A stretch of 64,000 bases of DNA from Auanema rhodensis (Eukaryota; Nematoda; Chromadorea; Rhabditida; Rhabditidae), in the NCBI GenBank assembly GCA_964057225.1, contig OZ059899.1, forward strand, positions 2,108,001 through 2,172,000. Reading direction: 5' to 3'. A program made the position numbers and the translations under genes. The notes beneath the pieces are model-generated. The model saw only the letters and a list, made by a program, of their open reading frames with translations. It did not search any database and was not told the DNA's origin. Shown here piece after piece: positions 1 to 10,177 of this stretch (the first letter of the stretch is position 1; the number at the start of each line of letters is the position of its first letter).

Positions 1-14
1 CCGAGATATCAACT

Positions 15-36
15 GATATAAGTTCACACTTATATC
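15..36. repeat. Perfect inverted repeat, dyad 1 of the monomer
   Basis: GATATAAG (15-22) and CTTATATC (29-36) are exact reverse complements around the 6-nt loop TTCACA. CGAG at 2-5 could also pair with CTCG at 37-40 if 9 bases bulge on the left. The element recurs in almost every monomer. The few changes I found in the arms are p20 A to G in M84 and its copy M104 (29151, 36170) and p21 A to T in M173 (60389). Function unknown; it could extrude as a cruciform or form a hairpin in a transcript. Confidence 0.9.
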
Positions 37-138
37 CTCGATTTTCACCCTGAAGAATTAATTTTTTCGTTGAATAACATTGTCCATCGTCTTTGCCTTG
101 AAAAATGGAATTTAAAAACATCTACTTTTTGCTAAATT

Positions 139-173
139 ATTTTGAAATTTTTCGAAAAAATTTTTGTCAAAAT
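139..173. repeat. A/T-rich imperfect palindrome, dyad 2 of the monomer
   Basis: ATTTTGA (139-145) is the reverse complement of TCAAAAT (167-173). Between them lies TTTTTCGAAAAA (148-159), a perfect 12-bp palindrome. Together they make a 35-bp near-symmetric element centred close to the CpG at 153-154. Long opposed T and A runs also predict intrinsic bending. Variants occur here: the 1-nt loss in M15 and M19, p159/p160 A to C (GAAAACATTT) in M75, M84, M98 and their copies, and T142C/G144A in M82 and M102. Confidence 0.85.
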
Positions 174-186
174 GTTTTTGGAAGCA

Positions 187-214
187 ATGTTGAGTGTACA
201 TGGAAACTCAACAT
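187..214. repeat. 9-bp inverted repeat, dyad 3 of the monomer
   Basis: ATGTTGAGT (187-195) and ACTCAACAT (206-214) are exact reverse complements separated by GTACATGGAA. An alternative pairing exists between AGTGTA (193-198) and TACACT (214-219), so two mutually exclusive stems are possible. The arms are almost invariant through the window; variation sits in the spacer (p203 G to A in six monomers; p199 C to A in M95, M115 and M124). Confidence 0.9.
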
Positions 215-297
215 ACACTAATGCATCATTTTTCAAACAATCATAACTAATTTGTGTATTAAGCGTTTCTCAATGTAGTATAGTGCATTCGATGCGG

Positions 298-348
298 ATT
301 TTTAAGCTGCGTCGATCTGTGTTATCAGATTTGCGCTAGCTTAAAAAT
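298..348. repeat. Composite hairpin, dyad 4 of the monomer
   Basis: ATTTTTAAGCT (298-308) pairs perfectly with AGCTTAAAAAT (338-348). GCG (309-311) can pair with CGC (334-336), leaving T337 bulged. ATCTG (315-319) pairs with CAGAT (326-330) around the loop TGTTAT. This gives up to 19 bp of stem in 51 nt, the strongest secondary-structure potential in the monomer. Natural variants weaken it: A339 in the GCTAACTT class, AGG at 337-339 plus C344 in the GCAGGCTTACAAA class, C303 with G334 in M135 and M151. I saw no compensating partner change, so selection on an RNA structure is not supported. Confidence 0.88.
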
Positions 349-2106
349 GCACCGAGATATCAACTGATATAAGTTCACACTTATATCCTCGATTTTCACC
401 CTGAAGAATTGATTTTTTCGTTGAATAACATTGTCTATCGTCTTTGCCTTAAAAAATGGAATCTAAAAACTTCTACTTTTTGCTAAATTATTTTGAAATT
501 TTTCGAAAAAATTTTTGTCAAAATGTTTTTGGAAGCAATGTTGAGTGTACATGGAAACTCAACATACACTAATGCATCATTTTTCAAACGATCATAACTA
601 ATTTTTGTATTAAGCTTTTCTCAATGTAGTATAGTGCATTCGATGCGGATTTTTAAGCTGCGTCGATCTGTGTTATCAGATTTGCGCTAGCTTAAAAATG
701 CACCGAGATATCAACTGATATAAGTTCACACTTATATCCTCGATTTTCACCCTGAAGAATTGATTTTTTCGTTGAATAACATTGTCTATCGTCTTTGCCT
801 TAAAAAATGGAATCTAAAAACTTCTACTTTTTGCTAAATTATTTTGAAATTTTTCGAAAAAATTTTTGTCAAAATGTTTTTGGAAGCAATGTTGAGTGTA
901 CATGGAAACTCAACATACACTAATGCATCATTTTTCAAACGATCATAACTAATTTTTGTATTAAGCTTTTCTCAATGTAGTATAGTGCATTCGATGCGGA
1001 TTTTTAAGCTGCGTCGATCTGTGTTATCAGATTTGCGCTAGCTTAAAAATGCACCGAGATATCAACTGATATAAGTTCACACTTATATCCTCGATTTTCA
1101 CCCTGAAGAATCAATTTTTTCGTTGAATAACATTGTCTATCGTCTTTGCCTTGAAAAATGGAATCTAAAAACATCTACTTTTTGCTAAATTATTTTGAAA
1201 TTTTTCGAAAAAATTTTTGTCAAAATGTTTTTGGAAGCAATGTTGAGTGTACATGAAAACTCAACATACACTAATGCATCATTTTTCAAACGATCATAAC
1301 TAATTTTTGTATTAAGCTTTTCTCAATGTAGTATAGTGCATTCGATGCGGATTTTTAAGCTGCGTCGATCTGTGTTATCAGATTTGCGCTAGCTTAAAAA
1401 TGCACCGAGATATCAACTGATATAAGTTCACACTTATATCCTCGATTTTCACCCTGAACAATTAATTTTTTCGTTGAATAACATTGTCCATCGTCTTTGC
1501 CTTGAAAAATGGAATCTAAAAACATCTACTTTTTGCTAAATTATTTTGAAATTTTTCGAAAAAATTTTTGTCAAAATGTTTTTGGAAGCAATGTTGAGTG
1601 TACATGGAAACTCAACATACACTAATGCATCATTTTTCAAACAATCATAACTAATTTGTGTATTAAGCGTTTCTCAATGTAGTATAGTGCATTCGATGCG
1701 GATTTTTAAGCTGCGTCGATCTGTGTTATCAGATTTGCGCTAGCTTAAAAATGCACCGAGATATCAACTGATATAAGTTCACACTTATATCCTCGATTTT
1801 CACCCTGAACAATTAATTTTTTCGTTGAATAACATTGTCCATCGTCTTTGCCTTGGAAAATGGAATCTAAAAACATCTACTTTTTGCTAAATTATTTTGA
1901 AATTTTTCGAAAAAATTTTTGTCAAAATGTTTTTGGAAGCAATGTTGAGTGTACATGGAAACTCAACATACACTAATGCATCATTTTTCAAACGATCATA
2001 ACTAATTTTTGTATCAAGCGTTTCTCGATGTAGTATAGTGCATTCGATGCGGATTTTTAAGCTGCGTCAATCTGTGTTATCAGATTTGCGCTAGCTTAAA
2101 AATGCA

Positions 2107-3861
2107 CCGAGATATCAACTGATATAAGTTCACACTTATATCCTCGATTTTCACCCTGAAGAATTAATTTTTTCGTTGAATAACATTGTCCATCGTCTTT
2201 GCCTTGAAAAATGGAATCTAAAAACATCTACTTTTTGCTAAATTATTTTGAAATTTTTCGAAAAAATTTTTGTCAAAATGTTTTTGGAAGCAATGTTGAG
2301 TGTACATGGAAACTCAACATACACTAATGCATCATTTTTCAAACAATCATAACTAATTTGTGTATTAAGCGTTTCTCAATGTAGTATAGTGCATTCGATG
2401 CGGATTTTTAAGCTGCGTCGATCTGTGTTATCAGATTTGCGCTAGCTTAAAAATGCACCGAGATATCAACTGATATAAGTTCACACTTATATCCTCGATT
2501 TTCACCCTGAAGAATTGATTTTTTCGTTGAATAACATTGTCTATCGTCTTTGCCTTAAAAAATGGAATCTAAAAACTTCTACTTTTTGCTAAATTATTTT
2601 GAAATTTTTCGAAAAAATTTTTGTCAAAATGTTTTTGGAAGCAATGTTGAGTGTACATGGAAACTCAACATACACTAATGCATCATTTTTCAAACGATCA
2701 TAACTAATTTTTGTATTAAGCTTTTCTCAATGTAGTATAGTGCAATCGATGCGGATTTTTAAGCTGCGTCGATCTGTGTTATCAGATTTGCGCTAGCTTA
2801 AAAATGCACCGAGATATCAACTGATATAAGTTCACACTTATATCCTCGATTTTCACCCTGAAGAATCAATTTTTTCGTTGAATAACATTGTCCATCGTCT
2901 TTGCCTTGAAAAATGGAATCTAAAAACATCTACTTTTTGCTAAATTATTTTGAAATTTTTCGAAAAAATTTTTGTCAAAATGTTTTTGGAAGCAATGTTG
3001 AGTGTACATGGAAACTCAACATACACTAATGCATCATTTTTCAAACGATCATAACTAATTTTTGTATCAAGCGTTTCTCGATGTAGTATAGTGCATTCGA
3101 TGCGGATTTTTAAGCTGCGTCGATCTGTGTTATCAGATTTGCGCTAGCTTAAAAATGCACCGAGATATCAACTGATATAAGTTCACACTTATATCCTCGA
3201 TTTTCACCCTGAAGAATTAATTTTTTCGTTGAATAACATTGTCCATCGTCTTTGCCTTGAAAAATGGAATCTAAAAACATCTACTTTTTGCTAAATTATT
3301 TTGAAATTTTTCGAAAAAATTTTTGTCAAAATGTTTTTGGAAGCAATGTTGAGTGTACATGGAAACTCAACATACACTAATGCATCATTTTTCAAACAAT
3401 CATAACTAATTTGTGTATTAAGCGTTTCTCAATGTAGTATAGTGCATTCGATGCGGATTTTTAAGCTGCGTCGATCTGTGTTATCAGATTTGCGCTAGCT
3501 TAAAAATGCACCGAGATATCAACTGATATAAGTTCACACTTATATCCTCGATTTTCACCCTGAAGAATTGATTTTTTCGTTGAATAACATTGTCTATCGT
3601 CTTTGCCTTAAAAAATGGAATCTAAAAACTTCTACTTTTTGCTAAATTATTTTGAAATTTTTCGAAAAAATTTTTGTCAAAATGTTTTTGGAAGCAATGT
3701 TGAGTGTACATGGAAACTCAACATACACTAATGCATCATTTTTCAAACGATCATAACTAATTTTTGTATTAAGCTTTTCTCAATGTAGTATAGTGCAATC
3801 GATGCGGATTTTTAAGCTGCGTCGATCTGTGTTATCAGATTTGCGCTAGCTTAAAAATGCA
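2107..3861 (+). repeat. Monomers M7-M11, trimer-like order
   Basis: GAATTA with A tail (M7), GAATTG (M8), GAATCA (M9), then GAATTA (M10) and GAATTG (M11). With M12 this reads as two turns of a trimer of about 1053 bp. M8 and M11 carry A288, which creates a ClaI site (ATCGAT, p288-293); M13, M15 and M17 share it, and I saw it nowhere else in the window. Confidence 0.85.
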
Positions 3862-5264
3862 CCGAGATATCAACTGATATAAGTTCACACTTATATCCTC
3901 GATTTTCACCCTGAAGAATCAATTTTTTCGTTGAATAACATTGTCTATCGTCTTTGCCTTGAAAAATGGAATCTAAAAACATCTACTTTTTGCTAAATTA
4001 TTTTGAAATTTTTCGAAAAAATTTTTGTCAAAATGTTTTTGGAAGCAATGTTGAGTGTACATGGAAACTCAACATACACTAATGCATCATTTTTCAAACA
4101 ATCATAACTAATTTGTGTATTAAGCGTTTCTCAATGTAGTATAGTGCATTCGATGCGGATTTTTAAGCTGCGTCGATCTGTGTTATCAGATTTGCGCTAG
4201 CTTAAAAATGCACCGAGATATCAACTGATATAAGTTCACACTTATATCCTCGATTTTCACCCTGAAGAATTGATTTTTTCGTTGAATAACATTGTCTATC
4301 GTCTTTGCCTTAAAAAATGGAATCTAAAAACTTCTACTTTTTGCTAAATTATTTTGAAATGTTTCGAAAAAATTTTTGTCAAAATGTTTTTGGAAGCAAT
4401 GTTGAGTGTACATGGAAACTCAACATACACTAATGCATCATTTTTCAAACGATCATAACTAATTTTTGTATTAAGCTTTTCTCAATGTAGTATAGTGCAA
4501 TCGATGCGGATTTTTAAGCTGCGTCGATCTGTGTTATCAGATTTGCGCTAGCTTAAAAATGCACCGAGATATCAACTGATATAAGTTCACACTTATATCC
4601 TCGATTTTCACCCTGAAGAATCAATTTTTTCGTTGAATAACATTGTCTATCGTCTTTGCCTTGAAAAATGGAATCTAAAAACATCTACTTTTTGCTAAAT
4701 TATTTTGAAATTTTTCGAAAAAATTTTTGTCAAAATGTTTTTGGAAGCAATGTTGAGTGTACATGGAAACTCAACATACACTAATGCATCATTTTTCAAA
4801 CGATCATAACTAATTTTTGTATCAAGCTTTTCTCAATGTAGTATAGTGCATTCGATGCGGATTTTTAAGCTGCGTCGATCTGTGTTATCAGATTTGCGCT
4901 AGCTTAAAAATGCACCGAGATATCAACTGATATAAGTTCACACTTATATCCTCGATTTTCACCCTGAACAATTAATTTTTTCGTTGAATAACATTGTCCA
5001 TCGTCTTTGCCTTGAAAAATGGAATCTAAAAACATCTACTTTTTGCTAAATTATTTTGAAATTTTTCGAAAAAATTTTGTCAAAATGTTTTTGGAAGCAA
5101 TGTTGAGTGTACATGGAAACTCAACATACACTAATACATCATTTTTCAAACGATCATAACTAATTTTTGTATCAAGCTTTTCTCAATGTAGTATAGTGCA
5201 ATCGATGCGGATTTTTAAGCTGCGTCGATCTGTGTTATCAGATTTGCGCTAGCTTAAAAATGCA
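3862..5264 (+). repeat. 4-monomer higher-order unit, copy 1 (M12-M15)
   Basis: Heads GAATCA (A tail), GAATTG (A288), GAATCA, CAATTA. M15 has one T missing in the poly-T after the CGAAAAAA run, so it is 350 bp, and it carries AATACATC instead of AATGCATC. Length 1403 bp. M13 has a private G at 4361 (GAAATGTTTCG). The following 1403 bp repeats the same order. Confidence 0.92.
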
Positions 5265-6667
5265 CCGAGATATCAACTGATATAAGTTCACACTTATATC
5301 CTCGATTTTCACCCTGAAGAATCAATTTTTTCGTTGAATAACATTGTCTATCGTCTTTGCCTTGAAAAATGGAATCTAAAAACATCTACTTTTTGCTAAA
5401 TTATTTTGAAATTTTTCGAAAAAATTTTTGTCAAAATGTTTTTGGAAGCAATGTTGAGTGTACATGGAAACTCAACATACACTAATGCATCATTTTTCAA
5501 ACAATCATAACTAATTTGTGTATTAAGCGTTTCTCAATGTAGTATAGTGCATTCGATGCGGATTTTTAAGCTGCGTCGATCTGTGTTATCAGATTTGCGC
5601 TAGCTTAAAAATGCACCGAGATATCAACTGATATAAGTTCACACTTATATCCTCGATTTTCACCCTGAAGAATTGATTTTTTCGTTGAATAACATTGTCT
5701 ATCGTCTTTGCCTTAAAAAATGGAATCTAAAAACTTCTACTTTTTGCTAAATTATTTTGAAATTTTTCGAAAAAATTTTTGTCAAAATGTTTTTGGAAGC
5801 AATGTTGAGTGTACATGGAAACTCAACATACACTAATGCATCATTTTTCAAACGATCATAACTAATTTTTGTATTAAGCTTTTCTCAATGTAGTATAGTG
5901 CAATCGATGCGGATTTTTAAGCTGCGTCGATCTGTGTTATCAGATTTGCGCTAGCTTAAAAATGCACCGAGATATCAACTGATATAAGTTCACACTTATA
6001 TCCTCGATTTTCACCCTGAAGAATCAATTTTTTCGTTTAATAACATTGTCTATCGTCTTTGCCTTGAAAAATGGAATCTAAAAACATCTACTTTTTGCTA
6101 AATTATTTTGAAATTTTTCGAAAAAATTTTTGTCAAAATGTTTTTGGAAGCAATGTTGAGTGTACATGGAAACTCAACATACACTAATGCATCATTTTTC
6201 AAACGATCATAACTAATTTTTGTATCAAGCTTTTCTCAATGTAGTATAGTGCATTCGATGCGGATTTTTAAGCTGCGTCGATCTGTGTTATCAGATTTGC
6301 GCTAGCTTAAAAATGCACCGAGATATCAACTGATATAAGTTCACACTTATATCCTCGATTTTCACCCTGAACAATTAATTTTTTCGTTGAATAACATTGT
6401 CCATCGTCTTTGCCTTGAAAAATGGAATCTAAAAACATCTACTTTTTGCTAAATTATTTTGAAATTTTTCGAAAAAATTTTGTCAAAATGTTTTTGGAAG
6501 CAATGTTGAGTGTACATGGAAACTCAACATACACTAATACATCATTTTTCAAACGATCATAACTAATTTTTGTATCAAGCTTTTCTCAATGTAGTATAGT
6601 GCATTCGATGCGGATTTTTAAGCTGCGTCGATCTGTGTTATCAGATTTGCGCTAGCTTAAAAATGCA
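5265..6667 (+). repeat. 4-monomer higher-order unit, copy 2 (M16-M19)
   Basis: Same order of variants as 3862-5264, including the shared 1-nt deletion and AATACATC in M19. The two copies differ at the M13 private base (absent here), at M18 (CGTTTAATAAC, T at 6038) and at p288 of the fourth monomer (A in M15, T in M19). A direct tandem duplication is the simplest reading. Confidence 0.92.
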
Positions 6668-7720
6668 CCGAGATATCAACTGATATAAGTTCACACTTAT
6701 ATCCTCGATTTTCACCCTGAAGAATTAATTTTTTCGTTGAATAACATTGTCTATCGTCTTTGCCTTGAAAAATGGAATCTAAAAACATCTACTTTTTGCT
6801 AAATTATTTTGAAATTTTTCGAAAAAATTTTTGTCAAAATGTTTTTGGAAGCAATGTTGAGTGTACATGGAAACTCAACATACACTAATGCATCATTTTT
6901 CAAACGATCATAACTAATTTTTGTATTAAGCTTTTCTCAATGTAGTGTAGTGCATTCGATGCGGATTTTTAAGCTGCGTCGATCTGTGTTATCAGATTTG
7001 CGCTAGCTTAAAAATGCACCGAGATATCAACTGATATAAGTTCACACTTATATCCTCGATTTTCACCCTGAAGAATCAATTTTTTCGTTGAATAACATTG
7101 TCTATCGTCTTTGCCTTGAAAAATGGAATCTAAAAACATCTACTTTTTGCTAAATTATTTTGAAATTTTTCGAAAAAATTTTTGTCAAAATGTTTTTGGA
7201 AGCAATGTTGAGTGTACATGGAAACTCAACATACACTAATGCATCATTTTTCAAACGATCATAACTAATTTTTGTATCAAGCTTTTCTCAATGTAGTATA
7301 GTGCATTCGATGCGGATTTTTAAGCTGCGTCGATCTGTGTTATCAGATTTGCGCTAGCTTAAAAATGCACCGAGATATCAACTGATATAAGTTCACACTT
7401 ATATCCTCGATTTTCACCCTGAACAATTAATTTTTTCGTTGAATAACATTGTCCATCGTCTTTGCCTTGAAAAATGGAATCTAAAAACATCTACTTTTTG
7501 CTAAATTATTTTGAAATTTTTCGAAAAAATTTTTGTCAAAATGTTTTTGGAAGCAATGTTGAGTGTACATGGAAACTCAACATACACTAATGCATCATTT
7601 TTCAAACGATCATAACTAATTTTTGTATCAAGCGTTTCTCGATGTAGTATAGTGCATTCGATGCGGATTTTTAAGCTGCGTCGATCTGTGTTATCAGATT
7701 TGCGCTAGCTTAAAAATGCA
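6668..7720 (+). repeat. Monomers M20-M22, linker between higher-order units
   Basis: Heads GAATTA with T85, GAATCA and CAATTA. M20 has a private TAGTGTAGTGC. M22 has C260, G265 and G272, the type that ends the neighbouring 7-monomer units. No gene. Confidence 0.85.
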
Positions 7721-10177
7721 CCGAGATATCAACTGATATAAGTTCACACTTATATCCTCGATTTTCACCCTGAAGAATTAATTTTTTCGTTGAATAACAT
7801 TGTCCATCGTCTTTGCCTTGAAAAATGGAATCTAAAAACATCTACTTTTTGCTAAATTATTTTGAAATTTTTCGAAAAAATTTTTGTCAAAATGTTTTTG
7901 GAAGCAATGTTGAGTGTACATGGAAACTCAACATACACTAATGCATCATTTTTCAAACAATCATAACTAATTTGTGTATTAAGCGTTTCTCAATGTAGTA
8001 TAGTGCATTCGATGCGGATTTTTAAGCTGCGTCGATCTGTGTTATCAGATTTGCGCTAGCTTAAAAATGCACCGAGATATCAACTGATATAAGTTCACAC
8101 TTATATCCTCGATTTTCACCCTGAAGAATTGATTTTTTCGTTGAATAACATTGTCTATCGTCTTTGCCTTAAAAAATGGAATCTAAAAACTTCTACTTTT
8201 TGCTAAATTATTTTGAAATTTTTCGAAAAAATTTTTGTCAAAATGTTTTTGGAAGCAATGTTGAGTGTACATGGAAACTCAACATACACTAATGCATCAT
8301 TTTTCAAACGATCATAACTAATTTTTGTATTAAGCTTTTCTCAATGTAGTATAGTGCATTCGATGCGGATTTTTAAGCTGCGTCGATCTGTGTTATCAGA
8401 TTTGCGCTAGCTTAAAAATGCACCGAGATATCAACTGATATAAGTTCACACTTATATCCTCGATTTTCACCCTGAAGAATCAATTTTTTCGTTGAATAAC
8501 ATTGTCTATCGTCTTTGCCTTGAAAAATGGAATCTAAAAACATCTACTTTTTGCTAAATTATTTTGAAATTTTTCGAAAAAATTTTTGTCAAAATGTTTT
8601 TGGAAGCAATGTTGAGTGTACATGGAAACTCAACATACACTAATGCATCATTTTTCAAACGATCATAACTAATTTTTGTATCAAGCTTTTTTCAATGTAG
8701 TATAGTGCATTCGATGCGGATTTTTAAGCTGCGTCGATCTGTGTTATCAGATTTGCGCTAGCTTAAAAATGCACCGAGATATCAACTGATATAAGTTCAC
8801 ACTTATATCCTCGATTTTCACCCTGAACAATTAATTTTTTCGTTGAATAACATTGTCCATCGTCTTTGCCTTGAAAAATGGAATCTAAAAACATCTACTT
8901 TTTGCTAAATTATTTTGAAATTTTTCGAAAAAATTTTTGTCAAAATGTTTTTGGAAGCAATGTTGAGTGTACATGGAAACTCAACATACACTAATGCATC
9001 ATTTTTCAAACGATCATAACTAATTTTTGTATCAAGCTTTTCTCAATGTAGTATAGTGCATTCGATGCGGATTTTTAAGCTGCGTCGATCTGTGTTATCA
9101 GATTTGCGCTAGCTTAAAAATGCACCGAGATATCAACTGATATAAGTTCACACTTATATCCTCGATTTTCACCCTGAACAATTAATTTTTTCGTTGAATA
9201 ACATTGTCCATCGTCTTTGCCTTGAAAAATGGAATCTAAAAACATCTACTTTTTGCTAAATTATTTTGAAATTTTTCGAAAAAATTTTTGTCAAAATGTT
9301 TTTGGAAGCAATGTTGAGTGTACATGGAAACTCAACATACACTAATGCATCATTTTTCAAACGATCATAACTAATTTTTGTATTAAGCTTTTCTCAATGT
9401 AGTATAGTGCATTCGATGCGGATTTTTAAGCTGCGTCGATCTGTGTTATCAGATTTGCGCTAGCTTAAAAATGCACCGAGATATCAACTGATATAAGTTC
9501 ACACTTATATCCTCGATTTTCACCCTGAAGAATTAATTTTTTCGTTGAATAACATTGTCCATCGTCTTTGCCTTGAAAAATGGAATCTAAAAACATCTAC
9601 TTTTTGCTAAATTATTTTGAAATTTTTCGAAAAAATTTTTGTCAAAATGTTTTTGGAAGCAATGTTGAGTGTACATGAAAACTCAACATACACTAATGCA
9701 TCATTTTTCAAACGATCATAACTAATTTTTGTATTAAGCTTTTCTCAATGTAGTATAGTGCATTCGATGCGGATTTTTAAGCTGCGTCGATCTGTGTTAT
9801 CAGATTTGCGCTAGCTTAAAAATGCACCGAGATATCAACTGATATAAGTTCACACTTATATCCTCGATTTTCACCCTGAACAATTAATTTTTTCGTTGAA
9901 TAACATTGTCCATCGTCTTTGCCTTGAAAAATGGAATCTAAAAACATCTACTTTTTGCTAAATTATTTTGAAATTTTTCGAAAAAATTTTTGTCAAAATG
10001 TTTTTGGAAGCAATGTTGAGTGTACATGGAAACTCAACATACACTAATGCATCATTTTTCAAACGATCATAACTAATTTTTGTATCAAGCGTTTCTCGAT
10101 GTAGTATAGTGCATTCGATGCGGATTTTTAAGCTGCGTCGATCTGTGTTATCAGATTTGCGCTAGCTTAAAAATGCA
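7721..10177 (+). repeat. 7-monomer higher-order repeat, copy 1 (M23-M29)
   Basis: Order: [1] GAATTA with A tail; [2] GAATTG with A100 and T120; [3] GAATCA with T269 (AAGCTTTTTTC); [4] CAATTA with C260; [5] CAATTA with T260; [6] GAATTA with A203; [7] CAATTA with C260, G265, G272. Total 2457 bp. The same order recurs at 13337 and 17900. Confidence 0.92.

Larger units (their letters stand above)
1..351 (+). repeat. Representative satellite monomer (M1)
   Basis: This monomer sets the coordinate system p1-p351. Ordered landmarks are: stem-loop p15-36; variable hexamer p55-60 (here GAATTA); T-run and CGTTGAATAACA to p79; C/T site p85; A/T-rich palindromic core p139-173; 9-bp inverted repeat p187-214; variable tail p239-297 (here A239, G254, T260, G265, A272); composite hairpin p298-348. 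M1 carries a private T at p112 (GAATTTAAAAAC instead of GAATCTAAAAAC). The phase is arbitrary: the window happens to begin at p1. Confidence 0.97.
1..2106 (+). repeat. Monomers M1-M6, mixed zone-1 types
   Basis: Order by head (p55-60): GAATTA, GAATTG, GAATTG, GAATCA, CAATTA, CAATTA. M2 (352-702) and M3 (703-1053) read identically and are of the type with A100 and T120. M4 carries A203 (ACATGAAAAC) on a GAATCA head, whereas the other A203 monomers have GAATTA heads, suggesting a mosaic. M6 has private changes (CCTTGGAAAATGG; GCGTCAATC). No gene. Confidence 0.9.

Noticed and set aside
257-270. Telomeric or poly-pyrimidine functional motif at the AAGCTTTTCTC tail
   Set aside because: No TTAGG-type tandem motif occurs; the pyrimidine run is short and varies between monomer classes.
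284-300. CENP-B box
   Set aside because: I compared the TTCG-containing stretches (near p67, p151 and p289) with the TTCGNNNNANNCGGG pattern. None has the CGGG half in place, so no CENP-B box is claimed.
1-351. RNA polymerase III internal promoter or tRNA/SINE origin
   Set aside because: No convincing A box or GGTTCGANNCC B box could be found on either strand of the monomer, and there is no poly-A tail or target-site duplication.
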